64,000 nt of DNA, taken from NCBI RefSeq assembly GCF_003355455.1, contig NZ_CP031357.1, positions 1,094,501-1,158,500 on the forward strand, written 5' to 3'. This DNA is from Erythrobacter aureus (lineage in GTDB: Bacteria > Pseudomonadota > Alphaproteobacteria > Sphingomonadales > Sphingomonadaceae). This document shows positions 35,004-42,457 of this stretch, piece after piece (the first letter of the stretch is position 1; each line of letters begins with the position of its first letter). The notes under the pieces were generated by a model, which saw only the letters and a program-made list of their open reading frames with translations, made no database searches and was not told where the DNA came from. The position numbers were made by a program, and so were the translations under genes.

Positions 35004-36500
35004 TCAGGCCGCGAGCACGCTGTTTTCCGGCATGCCGATATCGCTGCCATTGGCCCAGGTCGAATGCGTACCCGAACAGATCCTTTCCGGCAGGATGATG
35101 CGGCAGACCGGACCTGCCTCGATATCTTTCGCATCGAGGAGGATGCATTCGGATTGGTCCGCATTCACATCGGAGACGTAGGAAATGATGTAGCCATCAT
35201 CCTCGTCCTTGGCGCCGATGCGGGGGACAAAAGGGCTTTCGCTAGCATAACGGCCTTCGCCCAACTCATAGCTCCAGCTCTCGCCGGTCTCGAGGTCGTG
35301 TTTCACGATTCCCTTGAACAGGAACCAATAGGGTTCCGGAATCGCGCTATAGGCATAGCGGTACTTCCGCCCGGCGTATCTCTGGTTGATCATGCCGAAT
35401 TCGAGGATGCGGTCGTCCAGGCGTTGCTCCACGGTCTCGCCGGTTTTCATGTTGAAGCGCCAGCGGTGGAGCTTGGGCTTCATCAGGCCCTGGCTGAGAT
35501 AGGCCATCATCCGTTCGAGCCCCTCGGGCGCGTCGGGATAGCTCTTGGGTTGCGGCTCTTCCTGGAAATATCCGTCGAGCACGATCTCGTCGCCTTCCTC
35601 ATAGGCGTTGAGCCAGTGCAATGTGTAGGTCGGCTCGGCCTCGAACCAGCGGATATCCTCCGGCCGACCATAACGCGGGATAATCGCGAAACGTGTCTTC
35701 ATTTCCGGATGGAACTCGACCGCATGGACATTGCGCTCGAGCAGTTCCTCGTTCCAGAACAAGGGCATGTCGTTGAGGATCGAGTAGTTTTCGGTGAAGC
35801 ACATGTCATGCGGCAGGCGTGGCCCGGGCAGCGGGATCGGAACATAGTGCTTCAGCTTGTTGTCGGGTCCGACCACGCCATAATGCATGTAGGGCGCGTG
35901 CTTCGAGTAGTTGAAGAACAGTAGCTCGCCGGTCGCCTCATCGAGTTTGGTGTGAGCGGAAATTCCGTCGACTGGAACCCAGCCTTCGGTGCCGAACTGT
36001 TCCATGGTGAACGGATCGAGGCGATATCCCTCGCCGCATTGATAGAAGGTCGAGAGGATTTTGCCCGCATGCACCACGACATCGGTCGAGGAACTGTCTT
36101 TGAGCCATTCCTGCGCACCCCAGCCGGGGCGCGTGGATTTGTGCGGTGGCTCCATCAGTCCGGCCCATAGCGAGCGCCCGGCTTCCCGTTCGGCTTCGAA
36201 GCCCTTGGTGCGCACGAACCGGCTGCGATAACTCGCCTTGCCATCCTTGAAACTGATCGAATGGACAAAGCCGTCGCCATCGAAAGGGTGATAGCGCCCG
36301 ATCGGTTCGTGAACCTGGTTCTCTCCGGTACGAACATAGACCCCGTCGATATCCTTCGGGATCTCGCCGATCACTTCGGCCTCGCCATCGGCAAAGGTCG
36401 CATTCCATTCGTTGAATGTCGGGCGCCAGGCTCCCTTCATATAGGGATGATCGTTGGGCTGGATCGTAGTCTTGATGGTTTCAACCAGTTCCGCAGGCAT
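35004..36500 (-). CDS. carotenoid/lignostilbene oxygenase family protein (non-heme iron)
   Basis: A 498-residue carotenoid-cleavage-oxygenase-type beta-propeller protein. Four histidines expected to bind Fe(II) are visible in SAHTKLD, LPHDMCFTENY, TLHWLNAYEEG and CSGTHSTWAN. Family members split C=C bonds of carotenoids or stilbene-like phenolics with O2. In a locus for phenolic compounds a lignostilbene-dioxygenase-like or novel cleavage role is possible. The ATG at 36500 follows GAGGAG; a GTG at 36509 overlaps the upstream stop. Confidence 0.87.
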   Translation of the reverse strand: MPAELVETIKTTIQPNDHPYMKGAWRPTFNEWNATFADGEAEVIGEIPKDIDGVYVRTGENQVHEPIGRYHPFDGDGFVHSISFKDGKASYRSRFVRTKGFEAEREAGRSLWAGLMEPPHKSTRPGWGAQEWLKDSSSTDVVVHAGKILSTFYQCGEGYRLDPFTMEQFGTEGWVPVDGISAHTKLDEATGELLFFNYSKHAPYMHYGVVGPDNKLKHYVPIPLPGPRLPHDMCFTENYSILNDMPLFWNEELLERNVHAVEFHPEMKTRFAIIPRYGRPEDIRWFEAEPTYTLHWLNAYEEGDEIVLDGYFQEEPQPKSYPDAPEGLERMMAYLSQGLMKPKLHRWRFNMKTGETVEQRLDDRILEFGMINQRYAGRKYRYAYSAIPEPYWFLFKGIVKHDLETGESWSYELGEGRYASESPFVPRIGAKDEDDGYIISYVSDVNADQSECILLDAKDIEAGPVCRIILPERICSGTHSTWANGSDIGMPENSVLAA

Positions 36501-36505
36501 TTGTC

Positions 36506-37456
36506 TCACTCCTCGATCTGGAACGGCGGCATCTGCGCCGCGATTTGATATTCGTCTTGCAACCGCTCAACGATTGCACCGACAGGCTCGATGGCTTCAA
36601 CTGCGCCGACACCCTGGCCGGCGGACCACACGTTCTTCCACGCCTTGGCGTCGTCCTGTGCATTCTCGAAATTGGGCTTCTTGTCCTCCGGCATGTTGTC
36701 GGGATCATGCCCCGCCGCGATCAGGCTGTCCCTGAGCCAGTTGGCGGTTACGCCGGTGATGCCCTTCGATGGCACGATCTGATCGGCCCCGGCTTCTACC
36801 ACCATTTGCTTGTAGGCATCCGCAGCCATGCTTTCCCGGCAGGCGATCAGCGCCGTCCCGAGATAGGCGAGGTCCGCCCCCAATATTTCAGCAGCACGAA
36901 TTGCATGCCCGGTCGAAATCGCTCCACCCAGCACGATCGGCCCATCCCAGAAGCGCCGAACTTCCTCGACGAAGGCAAATCCGGCGGTCTGTCCGGTGTG
37001 TCCTCCGGCACCCGATGCTACCAGCACCAGCCCGTCGACTCCAGCCATCGCCGCCTTTCGCGCGAAACCGACCGAGTTGACGTCCGCGAATACCAGGCCC
37101 CCATAGCCATGGACCCGATCAACTACCCGGCTCGGGCTGCCCAGTGCGGTGATGACCAGCGGGGCCTCGTACCGGACCACAAGGTCCAGATCAGCGGACA
37201 ACCGATCGTTCGAAGGGTGCACCACGAGATTCGCCGCCCACGCCGCCGCTTGCGGGTCGGCGCCGAGAGCGTCGGTGATTGTCTCGAGCCACTGGTCGAG
37301 AATCTCGGGCGTCCGCGCATTGGGCGTAGGGAACGATCCGATCATGCCGGCACGCGATGCGGCGACGACCATGTCCGGTCCCGATACGAGAAACATAGGC
37401 GCGGCAATCGCCGGGATGCGCAAATTGCGCGTCAGTCGGGCTGGGAGCCTGTTCAC
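36506..37456 (-). CDS. nitronate monooxygenase-family flavoprotein (NMO/IpdC-like)
   Basis: A 316-residue FMN-dependent TIM-barrel protein: RIPAIAAPMFLVSGPDMVVAASRAGM, LVLVASGAGGHTGQTAGFAFVEEVRRFW and GADLAYLGTALIACRESMA. Known members oxidise nitronates, but the IpdC branch oxidises a hydroxy-indane-type CoA ester in steroid C/D-ring degradation. With SDRs, crotonases and thiolases around, an IpdC-like role is a fair hypothesis. It is the first gene of the minus-strand operon that ends at 28746 and is divergent from the TonB receptor. Confidence 0.82.
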   Translation of the reverse strand: MNRLPARLTRNLRIPAIAAPMFLVSGPDMVVAASRAGMIGSFPTPNARTPEILDQWLETITDALGADPQAAAWAANLVVHPSNDRLSADLDLVVRYEAPLVITALGSPSRVVDRVHGYGGLVFADVNSVGFARKAAMAGVDGLVLVASGAGGHTGQTAGFAFVEEVRRFWDGPIVLGGAISTGHAIRAAEILGADLAYLGTALIACRESMAADAYKQMVVEAGADQIVPSKGITGVTANWLRDSLIAAGHDPDNMPEDKKPNFENAQDDAKAWKNVWSAGQGVGAVEAIEPVGAIVERLQDEYQIAAQMPPFQIEE

Positions 37457-37500
37457 CAGATCGCTCCTTTGAGAAAACCGCCTGTTGAGAGTTGCGTAGT

Positions 37501-37526
37501 CATACTAACTTGTATAAACATACTAA
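37501..37526. promoter_or_regulatory. direct-repeat/palindromic operator candidate between the NMO and TonB-receptor genes
   Basis: CATACTAA occurs at 37501-37508 and again at 37519-37526, an 18-base period. Overlapping this is the inverted repeat ATAC-N6-GTAT at 37502-37515. The stretch is A+T-rich compared with its surroundings and lies in the 134-base divergent promoter gap. HxlR- and TetR-type regulators use sites of this kind, and a HxlR gene lies at 40242. Confidence 0.45.
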
Positions 37527-37590
37527 ATCGGCAGTTGCAATAGTCGATCCGACACGGGCGCATCGCAACAGTCCAGAACGGGAGAGAGTC

Positions 37591-39918
37591 ATGAGATCAA
37601 TCGTCAAAATTCTGCTGGCCGGGACCGCTTTCGCAGCACCGGGACATATCCTTGCGCAAGACAATCTCGTGGCTGCTACGGGAGGTGACGGGGCCGAGGA
37701 TGTCGAGGAGGCCGGTGGTCTGGACGTCATTGTTGTCACGGCGCAAAAACGCGAACAGGGGCTTTCCGACGTTCCGATTTCGATTTCGGCAGTTACCGGT
37801 GAAGCGATCGAGTCCTATGGCCAGGCCAATCTGGAATCGGTCTCGTCGTCGATCCCCAATCTCAAGATCACCCAGACGGCCATCGCAAACCGCATTGCCA
37901 TTCGCGGCATCGCCTCGGGCGACAACAAGGGCTTCGAACAATCCGTGGCAATGTTCGTCGACGGCATTTACTACGGGCGCGACCAGTTGAGCCGCATGCC
38001 TCTGGTCGATCTGCAGCGGGTCGAGGTCCTGCGCGGGCCACAGCCAACGCTTTTCGGCAAGAACGCCATTGCCGGTGCTGTGAATGTGGTGAGCCGCCGT
38101 CCGGCCGACCATTTCGAAGGATCGCTCAGCGCGAGCTACGAATTCGAGCATGAGGAAACGCGTGTTACGGGCGTCGTTTCCGGGCCGATCTCCGACACGG
38201 TCGGCGCGCGCGTCGTGGGATATTACCGCGACATGGACGGCTACTTCTACAATACGCGGCAGGATCGCAACGAACCCAACGTCCGCGAAGCCTTCGTGCG
38301 CGGGATGTTGGCTTTCGAGGGCGATAGCCCCCTGTCAGCCGACCTGAAGGTCGAATATGCCGATTTCAAGACGAAAGGGCAGCCGCGCGAGGCATTCGGT
38401 CCGGCAGGAAGTTACAGCCTTGTATTTGCGGGGCCGCTATTCGTGGAAACGGATGAGGATTATGTCCGGGCCGACGGAGGTTACGAGAGCCGCAACAAGA
38501 TATTCAACGCTGTGGTCAACGCCAATCTGGAGCTGGGGGATCATACGCTTACCTCGGTGACGGGCTATCTCGACTACGATGTCGAGGAGACGATCGACGT
38601 CGACTTCACCAATCTCCCCTTGCTCGACGGCACTGCCCAATCGGAAGACTATCGCCAGTTTTCGCAGGAACTGCGGATCGCCTCGCCGGGCGATCGGGCT
38701 TTCAACTACATCGCCGGCGTCTATTACCAGAACACCAAGCTGGGCGTGACCGATCACGTGCAGTTCAATCCGTTCTTCTTCGGAACGCCGTTCAGGGCGT
38801 TGGGCGATACCTCCAACGACCGCGACTATTCGCAAAAGTCGGACTTGTATTCCGTCTTCGCCCAGGGCGAATATTCTCTCACCGACGATCTGCGTATCAC
38901 CGTGGGAGCCCGCTTCAATCACGAGAGCAAGACAGGTAGCCGCGCCCTCGAGATCAATCGTGGGCCGCTCAGCCTCGCCGCCACCCCGCCGATCATCGAT
39001 CCGGTCGTGATCGGAACGTTCCGTGCCCTTAACATCGAGGCGCACACCATATCGGGCAAGCTGAGCGAAAGCTCGTTCAACCCGATGGCCAATATCCAGT
39101 ATGACGTGACCGACGCCTTGATGCTTTACGCGTCGTTCGCGCGCGGATCCAAGGCCGGCGGTTTCGACGCTCGCGGCAATTCGCTGCCCAGCTCGACCAC
39201 CGTCGCTTCACCCGGCGCATTCGAGTTCGGTGACGAGCGGGCCGACAACGTCGAAGTGGGGCTGAAATACCAGACCCGCGACCTGGCGTTTAACCTCTCG
39301 GCCTATCGCACGAAGTATAGCGATCTGCAGACCAACGTGTTCGACGGCGTACTCAACTTCAACGTCAAGAACGCCTCGGGCGCGACGACGCAGGGTGTCG
39401 AGGCGGACATGCGCTGGGCGCTGGACGAGCACTTCACCCTGAGCGCGGCAGTCGCCTATCTCGATTTCGAATTCACCGATTTTCCGCTCGGCCAGTGCTA
39501 TTTCCAGCAGGTGCCGGATAATGGCGGCTTCTGCAGCTATTCGGGCAAGCGCAATGCCCTTACGCCGGAATGGTCAGGCAATCTCAACGGCGATTTCAAT
39601 CACGAGATCGGCGGCAATCTGAAACTGGGCGTCAATCTCAACGCCGATTTTTCGAGCAGCTATATTGCCGCGGCCAACCTCGATCCGCGTACCAAGCAAG
39701 ATGGCTATGTGAAGATGGGCGCTCGGCTCTCGCTCGGCCATGTCGATGATAACTGGACGATTGCCCTGATCGGCCGCAATCTAACCAATGAGCGGATCAT
39801 GCAGACTGCCGGCGCCTTGCCCTTGGCCACCACCATCACGGGCGGGACGGGCATCGCCTACAACGCCATTTATGATCGGCCGCGCAATATCGCACTGCAA
39901 TTCGATTTGACATTCTGA
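37591..39918 (+). CDS. TonB-dependent outer-membrane receptor
   Basis: A 775-residue receptor. It has a signal peptide (MRSIVKILLAGTAFAAPGHILA), a TonB-box-like segment followed by EQGLSDVPISISAVTGEAIE, the plug domain with RIAIRGIASGDNKGFEQSV and GPQPTLFGKNAIAGAVNVV, then a beta-barrel ending in a terminal Phe (LQFDLTF). The ATG at 37591 follows GGGAGAGAG; an in-frame earlier ATG gives no signal peptide. Sphingomonad catabolic loci often include such receptors for hydrophobic aromatic or steroid uptake (EdcT in the estradiol locus). It probably imports the pathway substrate. Confidence 0.93.
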   Translation: MRSIVKILLAGTAFAAPGHILAQDNLVAATGGDGAEDVEEAGGLDVIVVTAQKREQGLSDVPISISAVTGEAIESYGQANLESVSSSIPNLKITQTAIANRIAIRGIASGDNKGFEQSVAMFVDGIYYGRDQLSRMPLVDLQRVEVLRGPQPTLFGKNAIAGAVNVVSRRPADHFEGSLSASYEFEHEETRVTGVVSGPISDTVGARVVGYYRDMDGYFYNTRQDRNEPNVREAFVRGMLAFEGDSPLSADLKVEYADFKTKGQPREAFGPAGSYSLVFAGPLFVETDEDYVRADGGYESRNKIFNAVVNANLELGDHTLTSVTGYLDYDVEETIDVDFTNLPLLDGTAQSEDYRQFSQELRIASPGDRAFNYIAGVYYQNTKLGVTDHVQFNPFFFGTPFRALGDTSNDRDYSQKSDLYSVFAQGEYSLTDDLRITVGARFNHESKTGSRALEINRGPLSLAATPPIIDPVVIGTFRALNIEAHTISGKLSESSFNPMANIQYDVTDALMLYASFARGSKAGGFDARGNSLPSSTTVASPGAFEFGDERADNVEVGLKYQTRDLAFNLSAYRTKYSDLQTNVFDGVLNFNVKNASGATTQGVEADMRWALDEHFTLSAAVAYLDFEFTDFPLGQCYFQQVPDNGGFCSYSGKRNALTPEWSGNLNGDFNHEIGGNLKLGVNLNADFSSSYIAAANLDPRTKQDGYVKMGARLSLGHVDDNWTIALIGRNLTNERIMQTAGALPLATTITGGTGIAYNAIYDRPRNIALQFDLTF

Positions 39919-39936
39919 CACATGAAGATTGGCCCA

Positions 39937-39965
39937 GTCCCGTGCCAGCCGCAGCTTGGCGGGAC
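39937..39965. terminator. hairpin downstream of the TonB receptor
   Basis: GTCCCG at 39937-39942 pairs with CGGGAC at 39960-39965, with a further inner stem (GCCAGC/GCTTGGC, one bulge). It starts 19 bases after the receptor stop. There is no T-run, so it may end or stabilise the transcript without being a strong intrinsic terminator. Confidence 0.4.
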
Positions 39966-40241
39966 TCCCCCGCTAAGCTGCGCGCACGGCAGGGCCTGTT
40001 TACAGCCGCCAGCCTGCGGCCGGGGGACACTTTTCGGGGCAGCCTCCCGACAAGGTCTCGCGACGAGCTCGGTGCTGTCCATAGCGATCCGGCGACGGAG
40101 ATGGTCGTTGTAAAGCTTGCATCCGCTCCAGTGGCAGCCGATGCGTATATCGACGGAGTGAGTTTGTCAGCCTACCAGGCTATTGCCGATCCTCTCGTGC
40201 AAAGAGAATGAACAACACCAATTGAGCGCATCGAGGCAGAA
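39966..40241. other. gap between TonB receptor and HxlR gene: no gene supported
   Basis: The full gap 39919-40241 is 323 bases. Apart from the hairpin listed separately I see only short overlapping frames without ribosome-binding sites or recognisable domains. It presumably holds the promoter of the HxlR gene, but I could not identify a clear -35/-10 pair. Confidence 0.5.
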
Positions 40242-41162
40242 ATGAAGCAGGAAACGATCAGGGCGTGCTCAATATGGCGTGCGCTGGAGGTCGTCGGCGA
40301 TGTCCCGGTCCTGTTGATAATGGAGCGGGCGTTTCTCGGCACCAAGACGTTTCAGAGCTTCGTCGAAGAAACAGGCGTCCCACGCTCCGTGGTGAGTGAT
40401 CGCCTGAAAAAACTGGTCGCCGAGGAATGTCTGTCGAAGCGACCGGTGGAACACAAACGGCACAGCCGCTACCACCTGACCGAGAAAGGGCGCGCATTGT
40501 TTCCCGTTGCGCTCGCCATGGTCGGTTGGCAGCACGAATGGGAGAGTGGGCAACGCGGCTTTTCCGTCCAACTGGTTCATGCAAGCTGCGGCCATGTGGT
40601 GGAACCGCATGCAAACTGTTCCTGTTGTGGCCAGGAGATCGACCCGCGAGATGTCGATTGGAAACCGGGGCCAGGCCTTGTCCAGGTCGTGCCGCATTAC
40701 AGCGCGCGGCGGCGCCCCTCGAAGGGCGTGACAGATCGCCGCGACAAGGCCGCGCTGGTGGATACGGTCATTGCCTTGTTCGGGGATCGCTGGTCGACCC
40801 TGATCGTGCGAGCCATGTTTTCCGGATTTCATCGCTTTGAACAGATCCAGCAGGATACGCAGATGGCCCCGAATATCCTGTCGGGCCGCATCTCCGAATT
40901 GATGGAGGCGGGCATTCTGACCTCGCGGCGATACACCGATCACCCTCCACGGCAGGAATACCGGCTGACCGCCAAGGGAAGGGCGCTCTACCCGGTCATC
41001 CTTTCCTTACTGCAGTGGGGGGACCGCTACTACGCCGACGCGAAAGGCCCTCCCTTGCTGCTCTCGCACAAGCCGTGCGACAATCCGCTGGAGATGGTGA
41101 TGGCGTGCGATCATTGCGGGCATCCATTGCAATTGGACGAAGTTACCTTCCAGACCGCATGA
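40242..41162 (+). CDS. tandem HxlR-type winged-helix regulator with zinc-ribbon-like segments
   Basis: A 306-residue protein with two HxlR-type winged helix-turn-helix domains in one chain: residues about 8-95 (FQSFVEETGVPRSVVSDRLKKLVAEECL ... RYHLTEKGRALFPV) and about 170-260 (RFEQIQQDTQMAPNILSGRISELMEAGIL ... YRLTAKGRALYPV). Each domain is followed by a Cys/His cluster (CGHVV ... CSCCG, and CDHCGH). Single HxlR proteins act as dimers; this looks like a covalent pseudo-dimer. Next to the TonB receptor and the 37.5-kb operator candidate, it probably controls uptake and pathway genes. Confidence 0.88.
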   Translation: MKQETIRACSIWRALEVVGDVPVLLIMERAFLGTKTFQSFVEETGVPRSVVSDRLKKLVAEECLSKRPVEHKRHSRYHLTEKGRALFPVALAMVGWQHEWESGQRGFSVQLVHASCGHVVEPHANCSCCGQEIDPRDVDWKPGPGLVQVVPHYSARRRPSKGVTDRRDKAALVDTVIALFGDRWSTLIVRAMFSGFHRFEQIQQDTQMAPNILSGRISELMEAGILTSRRYTDHPPRQEYRLTAKGRALYPVILSLLQWGDRYYADAKGPPLLLSHKPCDNPLEMVMACDHCGHPLQLDEVTFQTA

Positions 41163-41167
41163 AACCG

Positions 41168-41183
41168 ATCTCGCTGTCGAGAT
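41168..41183. terminator. small hairpin after the HxlR gene
   Basis: ATCTCG-CTGT-CGAGAT is a perfect six-base-pair stem starting six bases after the HxlR stop. No T-run follows, so termination strength is uncertain. Confidence 0.3.
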
Positions 41184-41235
41184 GACCGCAACGTGCTGGA
41201 TGAACGCCGCTCATCCGTTGATGAAAGGCTGAGCG

Positions 41236-41410
41236 GTGTATGCCGACGCACCTACCCAGATGTTCAATTGGGCAGCGGACCGGGGATTGATTGTCGCCAA
41301 CCCGCTCGCCGGGGTGCAGCGGCCGGAGCTCGGTTATGTCTCGCGGGAACGTGTGCTCACGGTCGAGGAGGTGCGACAGATACAGGACGTGGCTGGGAAA
41401 GCTGAGCAAC
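41236..41410 (+). pseudogene. fragment of a tyrosine integrase (N-terminal/core junction only)
   Basis: The frame reads AVYADAPTQMFNWAADRGLIVANPLAGV, then RPELGYVSRERVLTVEEVRQI, a segment typical of phage-type integrases just before the catalytic domain (NWA...G.I..NP..G; R.R.L..EE...). A stop lies immediately upstream and the similarity ends near 41400. No catalytic R-H-R-Y is present. It is a decayed relic, presumably of the element that left the older tRNA-Val fragment at 28676. Confidence 0.6.
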
Positions 41411-41425
41411 GCGGGCCTGACACAC

Positions 41426-41584
41426 ATGGGGCGCAAGCGCCGGGACGTGCATGGCGAGCCCATGCCGACTGAGACCCGGCCTTGCCTCCGGTGCCGCAAG
41501 CCCTTCGAGAGCGAGGGCTCGCATCATCGGCTGTGCGGCCCCTGCGCCAATCGGGTGAGCGAGACGAGCCCGTATGCGGTCTAG
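41426..41584 (+). CDS. small zinc-finger-like protein
   Basis: A 52-residue basic protein with two Cys pairs: RPCLRCRKPFESEGSHHRLCGPCAN. Small proteins of this shape (CxxC-n-CxxC with HR between) are frequent in sphingomonad mobile DNA. Start codons are ATG 41426 or ATG 41462, neither with a strong ribosome-binding site. Its function is unknown. It overlaps no other credible gene. Confidence 0.45.
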   Translation: MGRKRRDVHGEPMPTETRPCLRCRKPFESEGSHHRLCGPCANRVSETSPYAV

Positions 41585-41914
41585 TTGTGGATAAGTTCGC
41601 CAACAGCGAACTTTCGCTTGTATCTGGCGAACTGCCAACCTACATCAATCTCAGCGTTTGGGTAATGGAGATGCACTAGAAGCATGGCGGTCCGCCGCCA
41701 GTGAAGGTCCCAGTTAGGCCTTTACCACTTTGCCAGCTCTCGTTCCGGCGTCTCGGCGTCGGAGAAACGAAGATGGTCCCGGTATGCAGTTATTCGGTTT
41801 GTTCGAATTTCTTGTGTGCAGTGTGCGCCTAGAAGCAAAACCTCAACCCTGATCCGCTCTCGGACCAAGTGCAGATCGACAGGCAATTCGGCCGGTCGAT
41901 GGTCTGGGAGACTC
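41585..41914 (+). ncRNA. hairpin-rich non-coding stretch, candidate retron msr-msd region
   Basis: This 330-base gene-free stretch lies just upstream of the small protein-HTH-reverse transcriptase operon, where retron non-coding RNAs normally sit. Three hairpins are visible: 41595-41632 (outer stem GTTCGCCA/TGGCGAAC with an inner stem AGCGAA/TTCGCT), 41685-41700 (TGGCGG-TCCG-CCGCCA) and 41740-41770 (TCGTTCCG ... CGGA/AACGA). I did not find a convincing a1/a2 complementary pair by eye, so the ncRNA limits and identity are only proposed. The first hairpin might alternatively end the zinc-finger transcript. Confidence 0.3.
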
Positions 41915-42118
41915 ATGATGGCTCATTTGCCGAAAAAGAGCCCAGACGCCGGGTTGTGGAAGTACGGACGGCAGGCGGTCCGGCGCATTGTGAAAGCAGT
42001 GCGGTGGAGCCTCGATAAGGTTCTGCGGAACCGCCTTGTCCTGATGTCGCTGATCAAGATGGCGGAAGCCATCGTGAAACTGGTCAGCGCCGTCCTCGAG
42101 ATGTTCCGTCACTTCTAG
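41915..42118 (+). CDS. small basic amphipathic protein, first gene of the retron-like operon
   Basis: A 67-residue protein starting at ATG 41915 (or 41918) after GGGAG at ideal spacing. It is Lys/Arg-rich in the first half (KYGRQAVRRIVKAVRWSLDK) and alternates hydrophobic and charged residues in the second (LMSLIKMAEAIVKLVSAVLE), so it probably forms amphipathic helices. I do not recognise a family. It lies 21 bases upstream of the HTH gene and in the same direction. As the only unassigned member of the operon, it is a candidate effector or RNA/DNA-binding accessory protein of the retron. Confidence 0.55.
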   Translation: MMAHLPKKSPDAGLWKYGRQAVRRIVKAVRWSLDKVLRNRLVLMSLIKMAEAIVKLVSAVLEMFRHF

Positions 42119-42139
42119 GCGTCATTACAGAAAGGACGC

Positions 42140-42457
42140 ATGATGCTGAACGAGGCGCTGCGACTGGTTCGGGTGTTTCATGACCTGAACAAGACGCAGA
42201 CCGCAGATCGCGTCGGGCTCTCGAAGTCGTACATCACCGAGCTCGAGCGCGGCGACAAAAAGGTGACTATGGAGGTGCTGGAGAAGTACGCGGATGCGTT
42301 CTCCATCCCGCTGTCGTCTCTCATGTTCTTCGCGGAACAGGCGGCAAACCCTTCGCCTGCGGAAAAGACGCGCACATTCGTGGCGGGCAAGACCCTCAAG
42401 ATGCTTGATTGGATTTCGACTGTGACGGCCGAGCGGGACGAGCATGAGCACGCATAA
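42140..42457 (+). CDS. XRE-family helix-turn-helix protein, retron-associated
   Basis: A 105-residue protein. Residues about 4-65 form a Cro/C1-type HTH (RVFHDLNKTQTADRVGLSKSYITELERGDKKVTMEVLEKYADAFSIPLSSLMFF). It follows AAAGGACGC. Its 3' end overlaps the reverse-transcriptase start by 14 bases, so the two are translationally coupled. HTH partners of this kind are known beside some retron reverse transcriptases. It may repress the operon or act as part of the toxin-antitoxin-like unit. Confidence 0.88.
   Translation: MMLNEALRLVRVFHDLNKTQTADRVGLSKSYITELERGDKKVTMEVLEKYADAFSIPLSSLMFFAEQAANPSPAEKTRTFVAGKTLKMLDWISTVTAERDEHEHA

Noticed and set aside
39942..40211. 89-codon plus-strand frame between the TonB receptor and HxlR genes
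   Set aside because: There is no ribosome-binding site, it overlaps a strong hairpin at its start, and it shows no recognisable motif. It is not supported as a gene.
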